This document shows positions 26,758 through 34,976 of a DNA stretch of 55,635 nt, piece by piece. The notes under the pieces are model-generated. The model was not told the DNA's origin. It saw only the letters and a program-made list of their open reading frames with translations, and did no database searches. Position 1 is the stretch's first letter. Each line of letters begins with the position of its first letter. The position numbers were made by a program, and so were the translations under genes. The stretch is from contig DAIDKH010000022.1 of NCBI GenBank assembly GCA_027450145.1, positions 1 through 55,635 on the forward strand. The letters are read 5' to 3'. This DNA is from Chthonomonadaceae bacterium. Lineage in GTDB: Bacteria; Armatimonadota; Chthonomonadetes; Chthonomonadales; Chthonomonadaceae.

Positions 26758-28712
26758 CGATAGTATCCTGCGGCCGCTAGCAATAGCAGGAGTGTAGCGA
26801 ACATGGTCACTAAATAGGCATGAATACTGCCGGCCTGAAGTTGCGCAATAAGATCTCCAATTCTTTGAATTACCCTTAACAGCGGTATGTAGACGCGGGA
26901 TTCCATGGTAGCGTCCGCATGTGTCTCAACCTCTATGTGGTCTGGAAATAGACGGGCGTTAGAACCATCAAACCGTACCTCAATGTCGTATCGGTAGATG
27001 GCGCCGAATAGCCGAGCAAGCGGTTGGGCGAAGCTCTCACCTGTGGTCTGCATTCGAGCGGAAATGCCACCACCACAAGCCCAGGCGGGCACAGATAGGA
27101 GCGGCATTCCCTTGTCTCTATAGGCGAGCCACATCGCCATAATGCCTCCGCCTGCAAACATGAGAATTACGAGTTGCCCCGTTGGAAGTGTCCAGAAGAG
27201 AGTCGGGTGTGCGGGACAGATTAACCCGGCGAGAAACCTGGTGATGACAGGAGCCAATAGCCCCGCAGCCACCGATAACACGGCAGGGATCGCTATACCA
27301 ACTCGCATCGTGGGCCCACATTCGCGTGCTCTTTCTGCTTTCAATGACCGCGCACGACCTAGGAATACGACGCCAATGAACCTTATGCATGTCGCCATAG
27401 AGAGTGCGCCAACAAGTGCCAGCCACCCTAAAAGCAGTAGAGCTCCCATGCGAAGCGAGGGCTGATGAGAGGCAAGCGCAAGCTGAAGACACCCGTGCAA
27501 CAGCAGCCACTCGGTTGCGAACCCTGCCAGCGGGGGTAAAGCACAGAACGAGGCGCCTGCGGTTAATGTGCATAACATTGTGTGGGGCATACGCCTGCCT
27601 AGCCCGCCAAGTTTATCAATATCATGGCAATCCGCGGTTATGTCCACTGCTCCCGCAGCAAGAAACAGTGTAGATTTGAATAGTGCGTGGCTCAACACAC
27701 CAAATAGGGCAGCGATCTCCAAGCTCATCCCAATTTGGGCTAATCCCATTTGCGTCGCTATCAAGCTTACACCAATTGCACACGTAATTACGCCTACATT
27801 TTCCACTGTGCTGTATGCAAGGAGACGTTTTAAATCGCGTTGAAGAAACGTGAAAATCACGCCCCAAAAGGCGGTGATAAGCCCGAATATTACCAGCACG
27901 TAAGAGGCTACTGGACTTTGAATTGCATGGTCTACAAGAAAAATCCTGATGAGAGTGTAAATCGCTGTTTTCACCATGACCCCGCTCATCAATGCGGATA
28001 CAGGAGCTGGTGCGGCTGGGTGTGCGGCAGGCAACCACAGATGAAACGGCCAACATCCTGCTTTGACCACTAGTCCAATAACGAGTAAAATTGCTGGCCA
28101 CATTGCGAGCGATCCTGTGACGTGCCATGCGGTAAAGTCCCATGAATGGGTAATGGCATGGAGCCAAAAAAAGGATCCCGCAACGAAGAGTGTGCTTATT
28201 CGCGTCGCTGCTAGGTAGATGAGGCCCGTGGTGCGCGTGGTGCGCTCCTTGTGATTCGTAAACACCAGCATTGCGGAACTAACGGCCATGGCTTCCCAAC
28301 AGACGACAAATGTTATCGCGTTGGCGGCGGTAATTACGCCACACATCGCGGCCACAAGTATAACAAGAGAGACCCAGAATATGCGGGCGTTAGCTTCGTG
28401 CCTTAAGTGCCGCATGTAGGAGGGAGCGTAAAGGGCTACAGCGATGGTGCATATAGCAACTACGCCCAGAAACCATCCGCACAACCAGTCAAATCTAAAC
28501 GCTGGACCAATTCCAGCCAGGCAGAACTGGGTGTGGACGGTAACTAAGAATGATCGATTGATCGCAGCTCCAGCAACGAGCATAATCCCTATACTGCTGG
28601 TAATGAGCAATGCTGCGGAAGTGCTGTCGCCTTTGTTTTGTGGTGCGAGTATCGGAACCAGCCCGGCTAAGACCCACGTGCAAATTATAAAAATTAAGAT
28701 TTCAAGGTGCAT
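26754..28712 (-). CDS. HyfB/NuoL-like antiporter-type membrane subunit
   Basis: 652 residues with ~15 transmembrane helices; the larger ion-pumping module. Conserved channel features are present: VVCWEAMAVSSAM with the helix-5 Glu, VVKAGCWPFHLWLPAAHPAAPAPVSALMSG with the helix-7 Lys, YSTVENVGVITCAIGVSL, and FKSTLFLAAGAVD with a further Lys. The C-terminal ~100 residues (~550-652) form the extra soluble/helical extension seen in HycC/HyfB proteins. A GCGGAG ribosome-binding site precedes the ATG, 15 bases after the ArsR-type gene, placing the regulator and complex in one transcript. Confidence 0.93.
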   Translation of the reverse strand: MHLEILIFIICTWVLAGLVPILAPQNKGDSTSAALLITSSIGIMLVAGAAINRSFLVTVHTQFCLAGIGPAFRFDWLCGWFLGVVAICTIAVALYAPSYMRHLRHEANARIFWVSLVILVAAMCGVITAANAITFVVCWEAMAVSSAMLVFTNHKERTTRTTGLIYLAATRISTLFVAGSFFWLHAITHSWDFTAWHVTGSLAMWPAILLVIGLVVKAGCWPFHLWLPAAHPAAPAPVSALMSGVMVKTAIYTLIRIFLVDHAIQSPVASYVLVIFGLITAFWGVIFTFLQRDLKRLLAYSTVENVGVITCAIGVSLIATQMGLAQIGMSLEIAALFGVLSHALFKSTLFLAAGAVDITADCHDIDKLGGLGRRMPHTMLCTLTAGASFCALPPLAGFATEWLLLHGCLQLALASHQPSLRMGALLLLGWLALVGALSMATCIRFIGVVFLGRARSLKAERARECGPTMRVGIAIPAVLSVAAGLLAPVITRFLAGLICPAHPTLFWTLPTGQLVILMFAGGGIMAMWLAYRDKGMPLLSVPAWACGGGISARMQTTGESFAQPLARLFGAIYRYDIEVRFDGSNARLFPDHIEVETHADATMESRVYIPLLRVIQRIGDLIAQLQAGSIHAYLVTMFATLLLLLAAAGYYR

Positions 28713-28727
28713 CGCCGAACTCCGCCT

Positions 28728-29084
28728 CTATGAGTCCGTTTTAGGGGCACTACCGGTTGACTGTTGATTGATTTCAGCCAGCATTTCAACTGACTCGTTC
28801 AACTCCTCCATGAAGTAGAGCCGCATTAGAGACAACACATCTACAAGTCGGTGGTTCTTTAATGAGTAAAAGACTTGATTGCCTTCTTTGCGATTAACGA
28901 CAATATGACTGGCGCGCAAGACCGCCAAATGCTGTGACGCGTTGGCTTGCTCAACGGCTAGCCGCTCTAATATTGCTCCCGCAGACATTTCTCCTTCGCT
29001 CAGGATTTCGACAATTGCGATCCTTGTTGGATGTGACAGAGCTTGAAAAATAGCCGCCTTAAATTTTCGTAACTGTGATTGCAA
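28728..29084 (-). CDS. ArsR/SmtB-family transcription regulator without metal-binding cysteines
   Basis: 118 residues with a winged helix-turn-helix: ALSHPTRIAIVEILSEGEMSAGAILERL, then the recognition helix QANASQHLAVLRASHIV and the wing NRKEGNQVFYSLKN. The ELCVCDL-type alpha-3 cysteine motif is absent and the protein has no cysteine at all, so it senses no classical thiol-bound metal; other inputs such as redox partners or small molecules are possible. The start is TTG 29084 with AAGGGA seven bases upstream; no ATG fits. It is the first gene of the Ehr-type operon, and a perfect inverted repeat lies just upstream, suggesting auto-repression of the whole cluster. Confidence 0.9.
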   Translation of the reverse strand: MQSQLRKFKAAIFQALSHPTRIAIVEILSEGEMSAGAILERLAVEQANASQHLAVLRASHIVVNRKEGNQVFYSLKNHRLVDVLSLMRLYFMEELNESVEMLAEINQQSTGSAPKTDS

Positions 29085-29137
29085 ATCACAATCCCTTCAT
29101 GAATTTAGTAAAACATTCGTATTTTACGTATTATAGC

Positions 29138-29157
29138 ATATTCGTTATTTCGAATAT
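29138..29157. promoter_or_regulatory. Inverted repeat, likely ArsR operator
   Basis: ATATTCG-6-CGAATAT is a perfect 7-base inverted repeat 54 bases upstream of the regulator's start codon, in an AT-rich promoter-like stretch. ArsR/SmtB proteins typically bind such AT-rich imperfect 12-2-12-like or short inverted repeats that overlap the promoter. A second partial copy of the arm (CATTCG) lies at 29114-29119. Confidence 0.6.
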
Positions 29158-29403
29158 ATGATATGTTCAGTCTAGTTTGATACGGTATGTGGCTAAATGT
29201 GCGAACGGTACGAGTGCACGCTGAAGGGGACACATGGAATACCGCCGGATCTAGTTGCTGTCAAGGTTTCCATGAACAACGATTCAGTGCCTAAGCGGTG
29301 CTCGTCCATGATAGGCAAACTGAAGCACTAATTAATTGGGGCGTTTTTAGCCTTCACAATCGGTACCTGGCAGTGCCAAATGATCGTCGCTAACCACTAT
29401 ATT

Positions 29404-30810
29404 TCATTGGTGGTCGACGACGAGACTGCTATTGTAGGTCTTACGCATTTGGCTTGTTGTTGCCTTCTCGCTGGTGCCATTCCAGGATACAAAATAGTCC
29501 CAGTACTCTCCAAAGCTGTGCATAAGCGTGATGTCTGGTACACCGCCGATTTCCGTGATAGCGAGTAGTTTGCGGCCATCAAAGAGAGTTTGCATCTTTT
29601 GGTATAGACCGGTCAGAGGATCGCTTTGGCTAGCCGGATAGGCGTCTACACCTACGATATCGACGTATTTGTCACCAGGATACCATGCCATGTTTCCTCC
29701 GCTAGTGTAGACCCAAATAAGGTTGTGAAGATGGTCGATCTTGGTGTAGCGATTATACATTAGCTTCCACAGTTTTTTAAAAGCTTCGGGGCCGTGGGCG
29801 CCCCACCAGAACCATCCACCCTCTGCTTCATGTAGCGGTCTCCACAAAACAGGTATTCCGGCGGTCTGCAGCTTTTTTAACTGGATTGCAATGGCGTCAA
29901 GGTTAGAAATAAGAGTCCTATATTCCGGTGATTTCGGGTGAGCTAGTGCGTCAGCAAGATTGTAGGTTGTGGCATATGTATAGAATCCGCTCCACCAGGG
30001 TGCGTGAATGAGTTTACCCGCGCTGTTTTTGTAGGTTCCGTTGATGAGATGCATGGGTGCATTCCAATGCCAAGAAATGGTGAGGATGTAGCCGTTACGG
30101 GCAGTTGCGATCATTCGCTGCACGGTACCGGCGGGATTCGCATGGTGAGCAATTCGGGACGGCGAATAATCCATAAAGTCCTCGCCCCTTATAAATGGAA
30201 GCCTGCCAGTTTGCGAATGGATGAACGCGGCATCTTTTCCGGAATAGCACCCACTAGCGGTTTGTTTGCCGTAAATAATCCACAGCTTCTTGAACAGCAT
30301 ACGAGCCGCGGCGTCAGCGTTAGGGTCGCTTAGTTTTAGAGGAGGCTTGTGCGGTGACGGAAAGGGCTTTACTGGAACAAGCCTCACGGAGTTGACATTG
30401 TAATATCCCCATCCACCACCGATGGAAATTATGTTGTTTCCGTTGATTAGGCGTACAATACCGGCTCGGTGCATTGCCCAGCTATTGCCTGTGGCAGGGA
30501 ATGTACCGCTGAATGTCAACTGGTTCACCTTTAGGTTGTAGCCTTTGGGGCCGGCAGGTGAACTGTAGCGAATTTCAGGCCGGTACAAACCAGCCTGAGC
30601 ATCAAATCGAAAGGTAACATTGTCGGCTGCAGTGATGAAACCGGTTGCATAACCTTGTCCGGTGTAGCCCGGTATGGAGCGTGCAATCGTGGTGCCTTGC
30701 AACTCCGCTCTACCTATTGGTAAATTGATCGCTCCGGATTCGGCAATGGAAATTGAAGGGACGAGCAGCAAAACTGCAGCCGCTAAGCCCGTGAATAGTC
30801 GTGGAACCAT
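29404..30810 (-). CDS. Secreted beta-mannanase, CBM35-like domain plus GH26
   Basis: Hydrolyses internal beta-1,4-mannosidic links of mannans outside the cell. The 468 residues comprise a signal peptide (to ~23), a CBM35-like beta-sandwich (~35-147: RAELQGT, GQGYATGF, YNLKVN, GGWGYYNVNSVRLVP) and a GH26 barrel (~170-460). Catalytic features are ISWHWNAP, WRPLHEAEGGWFWWG with acid/base E328, LIWVYTSGG, VDIVGVDAYPA, and AITEIGGVPD with nucleophile E420. AAAGG precedes the ATG. It stands alone with ~300-370 bases of non-coding sequence on each side, so it is probably regulated independently. Confidence 0.95.
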   Translation of the reverse strand: MVPRLFTGLAAAVLLLVPSISIAESGAINLPIGRAELQGTTIARSIPGYTGQGYATGFITAADNVTFRFDAQAGLYRPEIRYSSPAGPKGYNLKVNQLTFSGTFPATGNSWAMHRAGIVRLINGNNIISIGGGWGYYNVNSVRLVPVKPFPSPHKPPLKLSDPNADAAARMLFKKLWIIYGKQTASGCYSGKDAAFIHSQTGRLPFIRGEDFMDYSPSRIAHHANPAGTVQRMIATARNGYILTISWHWNAPMHLINGTYKNSAGKLIHAPWWSGFYTYATTYNLADALAHPKSPEYRTLISNLDAIAIQLKKLQTAGIPVLWRPLHEAEGGWFWWGAHGPEAFKKLWKLMYNRYTKIDHLHNLIWVYTSGGNMAWYPGDKYVDIVGVDAYPASQSDPLTGLYQKMQTLFDGRKLLAITEIGGVPDITLMHSFGEYWDYFVSWNGTSEKATTSQMRKTYNSSLVVDHQ

Positions 30811-31180
30811 TTAGGAAGGCCTTTCATCTTAATTCAATATCTCCGGAAGTCTCTAGTCGCCGCAGGGACGGGCAATGCAATGCCCACTTTAGCTATAACA
30901 TTTACGCAACCGATTCGATAATCCCTTCTCATTAGGGTTGACAGCGGGACGATCGGAATACCAGCAGGGGTTAGATCAATGGTGGTTCAGTCCGCGCGTA
31001 TTTAAGACTAAGTGATGCGTTGAAAGCAGGTTTATATGGACTTATCGCAAGTACTTCCTAGACTATAGTAAGTGGTTGTACCTAATTGACAGAAGAATTC
31101 AGAGTCGAAAGTATCTTTTTTGGACGTACTCGGCGCGAGTATAATAGTTCAATGTGTACGTGCTGCCCAAAGGTGACTGA
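30811..31180. other. Divergent intergenic region between GH26 and trpF, with a possible trpF promoter
   Basis: 370 bases without a gene, expected to hold both divergent promoters. A perfect TATAAT lies at 31140-31145, about 35 bases before the trpF ATG, but its best upstream partner is poor (TTTTTG at 17-bp spacing; TTGGAC is only 14 bases away). AAAGGTGA precedes the ATG as ribosome-binding site. No clear boxes were found on the GH26 side. Confidence 0.4.
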
Positions 31181-31825
31181 ATGACGCGTGTAAAAATATG
31201 CGGTATTACCAATCTCGATGACGCGATGTATGCCGTGGAGTGCGGCGCTGATGCACTTGGCTTTATCGCGGTAGCAGAGTCACCTAGGTATGTTGGAAGG
31301 TTTGAGGGCTGGGAGGCGATCCCTTTCCGGGTGCCGCCACCAATTACCTGCGTGTGCGTATGCAGGCGGGTGGAAGAAGCTCTACCTGGTTTTGACACGC
31401 TGCAGACCTATTCGCTGCCGCCTGCATCTCGTGGTCCCAATAGGCGGCTTGTACTGGCCGTCCGTATTGCCGATGCCCATAGCCTCGACGAGTTGCAACA
31501 GACATTGCAGACAGAAGGCAGACAACAACCGGCAGCTCTCCTCCTTGATGCGTACAGTCCCACGGCTTTTGGCGGCACCGGAGAGCGATTTGACTGGTCT
31601 ATAGCTCAGGAGGCGATACATCGTTTCACACTGCCAATCATTCTGGCAGGAGGACTAACGCCGGAGAACGTAGGCGAGGCAATACTGGCTGTAAGACCGT
31701 GGATGGTGGATGTCGCGAGTGGAGTGGAGGCTGGCCCCGGCCGCAAAGATCACGCCAAGGTTAGGGCGTTTTGCAGTGCAGTAGCCGAGGCCAATCGCAT
31801 TCTTGCCGAAGGGACCCGTCAGTGA
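31181..31825 (+). CDS. trpF: Phosphoribosylanthranilate isomerase
   Basis: Catalyses the Amadori isomerisation of N-(5-phosphoribosyl)anthranilate in tryptophan synthesis. The 214-residue (beta/alpha)8 protein shows RVKICGIT with catalytic Cys7, ALGFIAVAESPRYV, ALLLDAYSPTAFGGTGERFDW with the catalytic Asp, PIILAGGLTPENV, and VDVASGVEAGPGRKD with the phosphate-binding loops. It is detached from other trp genes, which is common outside enteric bacteria. It converges with the PhyH-type gene. Confidence 0.95.
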   Translation: MTRVKICGITNLDDAMYAVECGADALGFIAVAESPRYVGRFEGWEAIPFRVPPPITCVCVCRRVEEALPGFDTLQTYSLPPASRGPNRRLVLAVRIADAHSLDELQQTLQTEGRQQPAALLLDAYSPTAFGGTGERFDWSIAQEAIHRFTLPIILAGGLTPENVGEAILAVRPWMVDVASGVEAGPGRKDHAKVRAFCSAVAEANRILAEGTRQ

Positions 31826-31894
31826 AACTCTTCGGCTGTGTGTAAATGGTTTAACATAGGGATTCCGAAATATTCGGGCGCGTCTGCGGGAAAT

Positions 31895-32680
31895 TTAGAA
31901 ATTACGATCAGTAACTGTGCGTATGCCCACTTCTTTTATTAGTGCATCGTCGCATTTTTCTAATGGGGTGTAGGATGGGTGGCCAGGTAAGTCTCTACAC
32001 GGATTATGACGCGTATTATAACAGCAGATGAATCCCCACCTAGGATCTTCGCTAAGGTTCGCATCGCTTCGATGAAGTGTATTACTGTGAAAGAAGAGTG
32101 CATCGCCCGGCGCCATTTCGCAGTAGACCAGATCAAGCTGGTTCTGGGCCAACTCTACGCGAGCTGGATCAGCACCAGTCTGTCCGCCAGCTTTGCCGTG
32201 TTCAATGCGCCCCATGCGATTCGATCCGCGCAATACCTGCAGACATCCGTTTTGCTTATGCGCTCTGTCGACCGCGATGTAGCAGCTTGCCATATCGGGA
32301 AAAAGGCAGCCATTGTTGTACCAGTACCCGTAGTCTTGGTGCCACTCCCAGGCCCCACCTTGCCTGGGCTCCTTAACCATCATCTTGTAATGGTAAAGAT
32401 AGACCTCGTCCTCCAAAAGTTTCTCCATACGATCTACCAACTTGTGGCAACGGCAGATCGCACTGTAAATCGAGTCATTTGTAACGTCGCTAGCCAGCCA
32501 CAGTTTCGATTGACGACCCTCTGAGTCCACGACTGCGTGAACGGAATGCGACTGATCTTCCTGGCCAACTCGTCGAAGATAGTCCATTTCCTCCTGGTCA
32601 AATAGACCTGGGACCAATAAATAGCCGTCCCTTTTAAACCGATCGACTTCAAGTTTCTCATCCACTGTTTGTGTCACCAT
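31895..32680 (-). CDS. Phytanoyl-CoA dioxygenase (PhyH)-family oxygenase
   Basis: An Fe(II)/2-oxoglutarate-dependent oxygenase, 261 residues. Visible are FKRDGYLLVPGLFDQEEM at the N-terminus, the metal ligands in WEWHQDYGYW (HxD), the PDMASCYIAVDRAHKQNGCLQVLRGSN strand pair, the distal His in FFHSNTLHRSD, and the 2-oxoglutarate-binding Arg in PRWGFICCYN. Members hydroxylate ectoine, secondary metabolites or lipids; the substrate is unknown here. AGGAGG sits 3 bases before ATG 32680 and 6 before GTG 32677, so the true start may be one codon in. It lies 50 bases downstream of the cas6-like gene on the same strand, so the two may be co-transcribed. Confidence 0.88.
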   Translation of the reverse strand: MVTQTVDEKLEVDRFKRDGYLLVPGLFDQEEMDYLRRVGQEDQSHSVHAVVDSEGRQSKLWLASDVTNDSIYSAICRCHKLVDRMEKLLEDEVYLYHYKMMVKEPRQGGAWEWHQDYGYWYNNGCLFPDMASCYIAVDRAHKQNGCLQVLRGSNRMGRIEHGKAGGQTGADPARVELAQNQLDLVYCEMAPGDALFFHSNTLHRSDANLSEDPRWGFICCYNTRHNPCRDLPGHPSYTPLEKCDDALIKEVGIRTVTDRNF

Positions 32681-32730
32681 GTGCCTCCTGGTTGGCTCCG
32701 CCTGGGCGAACGCCTGTTGTGACAGAAGTT

Positions 32731-33528
32731 CTACTCGCCTTCGTGACTATCCTGCGATGTTGTACTGTTTTCGTAAATACCATCCATCGCGGGCCGCATG
32801 GAGATCATACCAAACCCATCTGTACGCCGCTGTCCTAATCCGCACTCCCACGCCGTCAGCAATAATTCTATTTCGCCATAGAGCACAAAAGGTGCGTAGC
32901 AGCCGATGATGTCCTCCCCGAGAAACCGAACTTTCCGTGTTCCCTCACGAGGGTCCTTTCGAATGTATTTCTGATTGAATTCAATGTGCACCGGTTTACC
33001 CCGCAGTTCCGCACCACTCACCCGCCTGTGTGTGAGAAGCAGCTCGTTCACTAGTACGCGTTCTATTTCCTCGCCGTGATGAAGTGGTCGCAAATACCGT
33101 ACCATTTGCGGTGTCGGCTGTGCAATCGCCGGTGTGACAATGGGTGTAACACATGTGCAATCCATTCGACCACCTCTAAAATCCGGCGTACTGATTTGTC
33201 GTATTGCAGCAATGCGTAGCGGGTGACCGCATAAAGTAATTGTCTGCTGCTTCGTCGCAAAATCATGTAGTTTCTGGATAAGCGGCTGGCTTGGCGAGGC
33301 GAACTGCCATTCAATGCGCCCTGGTGCAAAGTGGATGTGGCCATCGCTGATACGGCGTGACTGGCTTCGTAGGTTGCTGAAATGGTAGTCCCCACCAGGC
33401 ATCAGGCCGTCAGCTGCGGTTGACGGTGTTCCATCAATAATTGCGCGAACCAACTGCTGCAAGTGTTCCTGGTGGTCAATCGGTATCGATAATTCGTTGT
33501 CGGTTACAAAGCTCAAAAGAATGCGCAT
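32731..33528 (-). CDS. cas6: Orphan Cas6-like CRISPR RNA endoribonuclease
   Basis: 265 residues with the hallmarks of Cas6, which cuts CRISPR repeat RNA: N-terminal MRILLSFVTDNELSIPIDHQEHLQQLVRAII (ferredoxin-like strand and helix), DYHFSNLRSQSR near 47-58 with a candidate catalytic His49, a middle region rich in short strands, and the C-terminal glycine-rich loop CGLGQRRTDGFG at ~229-240 followed by a hydrophobic strand. No other cas gene and no repeat-spacer array is visible in the window. AGGAA precedes the ATG. It may serve an array elsewhere or be a remnant. RAMP-fold Cas5 is less likely because of the GxGxxxxxGFG spacing. Confidence 0.78.
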   Translation of the reverse strand: MRILLSFVTDNELSIPIDHQEHLQQLVRAIIDGTPSTAADGLMPGGDYHFSNLRSQSRRISDGHIHFAPGRIEWQFASPSQPLIQKLHDFATKQQTITLCGHPLRIAAIRQISTPDFRGGRMDCTCVTPIVTPAIAQPTPQMVRYLRPLHHGEEIERVLVNELLLTHRRVSGAELRGKPVHIEFNQKYIRKDPREGTRKVRFLGEDIIGCYAPFVLYGEIELLLTAWECGLGQRRTDGFGMISMRPAMDGIYENSTTSQDSHEGE

Positions 33529-33742
33529 GTTATAGAATTCCTAACTAGCAAATGAATTTAGGCGCCAAAAACGGGCTGGCTTCAACTTAGATAATCTCGT
33601 TGAATAGGCCAGTTTGCCGGTACAAGCGGCAGAATTTTCTCAAACTCGCGTGGAGCGGCTTCCAACGGGTACTCGGCGGTCGGTACCATGCGGTACCATA
33701 ACGATAAATAACTGGGCGTTTAACGTGCAAGGAGTAACACAG

Positions 33743-34900
33743 ATGACGAAGCGGGTTCGCCATGAGGGGCGGCGGAATTTCCTGAAGGCGGCAGCGGCGG
33801 TGGCCACCATGTCCAGCGTAACTGGAAGCTTAAATGCAGAAGCGGAAGCCGGTGCCGTTAGCGGCACGCCGGCATTGGGCGACACCATTGCAGCCGTAAA
33901 TCTTGGGGCATGGATGGTGCTGGAGAAGTGGATTGTTCCGTCGGTATTTAAGGGGCTGAGCGCGCCGGATGAATACACGATTGGCAAGGAACTTGGGTCG
34001 GTGAAAGCGGCTGCTCTGTTAAAGCGGCACAGGGAGACGTGGATAACAGAAAAGGATTTTCGGTGGATAGCCGACCATGGATTGAATACCGTACGTCTGC
34101 CTATAGGCTATTGGGCGGTGATGCCGGAGGCACCGTACGTGGATGCCAGTGATACGCTGCTCTCCGCGTTGCAGATGGCGGCAAGACATAAGTTGGGCGT
34201 AATCGTCGACCTGCACGGTGCGCCAGGAAGCCAGAATGGCTGGGATCATAGCGGCCATGCAGGTCCACTGCACTGGCCCGAGCCCAAAAACGTAGACCAC
34301 ACGCTGCAGGTAATCGACAAGCTTGCCGCACTGTGCAGTTCCCATTCGTGCGTGGTAGGCATAGAGCTTCTAAATGAACCACGCTGGGATGTTCCAATTG
34401 AGGTGCTAAAGGATTACTACATGCGAGGATATCATGTAGTGCGAAAGCATCTTTCCAGCGATCGCGCTGCTGTTGTGATCCATGACAGTTTTAGGCCCAC
34501 GGCTTGGTCGAACTTTATGCAGTCTCCAATGTACGAGAACGTCATCCTGGATACGCACATGTATCAGTGCTTTTCCGCGCAGGACAACGCCAGAAACCTC
34601 TCGGGGCAGATCAACTACGCCCTCAATGACCGAAGTGTGCAGCTGGCAGCAATGGGCAAGGAGCTGCCGACGATGGTGGGCGAATGGTCGCTTGCACTTT
34701 CGGGCGACACGTGGACAGGGTTAAATGCGTTGCAGCAGTGCGCAGGCAACCGAGCTTATGCTGCAGCACAACTGTTGAGTTATACCGCCACCCGAGGTTG
34801 GAGTTTCTGGACTCTCAAAACCGAAGGCGGTGGTGGCTGGAGCCTTCAGGACTGCGTGAAACAGGGTTGGATGCCCGCAAACCTATCCCCGGCCAGCTGA
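33743..34900 (+). CDS. Tat-exported GH5 glucanase (exo-beta-1,3-glucanase-like)
   Basis: A 385-residue secreted glycosidase. It begins with a twin-arginine signal (GRRNFLKAAAAVATMSS), implying export in folded form. The barrel has GH5 features of the exo-1,3-glucanase kind: NLGAWMVLEKW, GLNTVRLPIGYWA, VIVDLHGAPGSQNG, VGIELLNEPRWD with acid/base E212, ILDTHMYQCFS, MVGEWSLALSGDT with nucleophile E314, and GWSFWTLKTEGGGGWSLQ. ATG 33743 is chosen for the AAGGAG eight bases upstream and for giving the Tat signal; the frame runs back to 33614 without support. A 10-base tandem repeat (CGGTACCAT, 33681-33700) lies in the leader. Confidence 0.92.
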   Translation: MTKRVRHEGRRNFLKAAAAVATMSSVTGSLNAEAEAGAVSGTPALGDTIAAVNLGAWMVLEKWIVPSVFKGLSAPDEYTIGKELGSVKAAALLKRHRETWITEKDFRWIADHGLNTVRLPIGYWAVMPEAPYVDASDTLLSALQMAARHKLGVIVDLHGAPGSQNGWDHSGHAGPLHWPEPKNVDHTLQVIDKLAALCSSHSCVVGIELLNEPRWDVPIEVLKDYYMRGYHVVRKHLSSDRAAVVIHDSFRPTAWSNFMQSPMYENVILDTHMYQCFSAQDNARNLSGQINYALNDRSVQLAAMGKELPTMVGEWSLALSGDTWTGLNALQQCAGNRAYAAAQLLSYTATRGWSFWTLKTEGGGGWSLQDCVKQGWMPANLSPAS

Positions 34901-34976
34901 TCGACGTGTCGGTGACGTGCACTCCTTTAACGTTACGTGTAATTCGGTGGGTTGAGTGAATTAGAGGGCAAATTGC

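Noticed and set aside
21352-28712. A functional hydrogenase-4 or formate hydrogenlyase
   Set aside because: Both Ni-Fe cysteine pairs and all four proximal-cluster cysteines are missing, and no formate dehydrogenase or maturation genes are nearby.
29085-33742. A CRISPR array associated with the Cas6-like gene
   Set aside because: I looked through the intergenic stretches on both sides and saw no regularly spaced repeats; only a single 10-base tandem duplication at 33681-33700.
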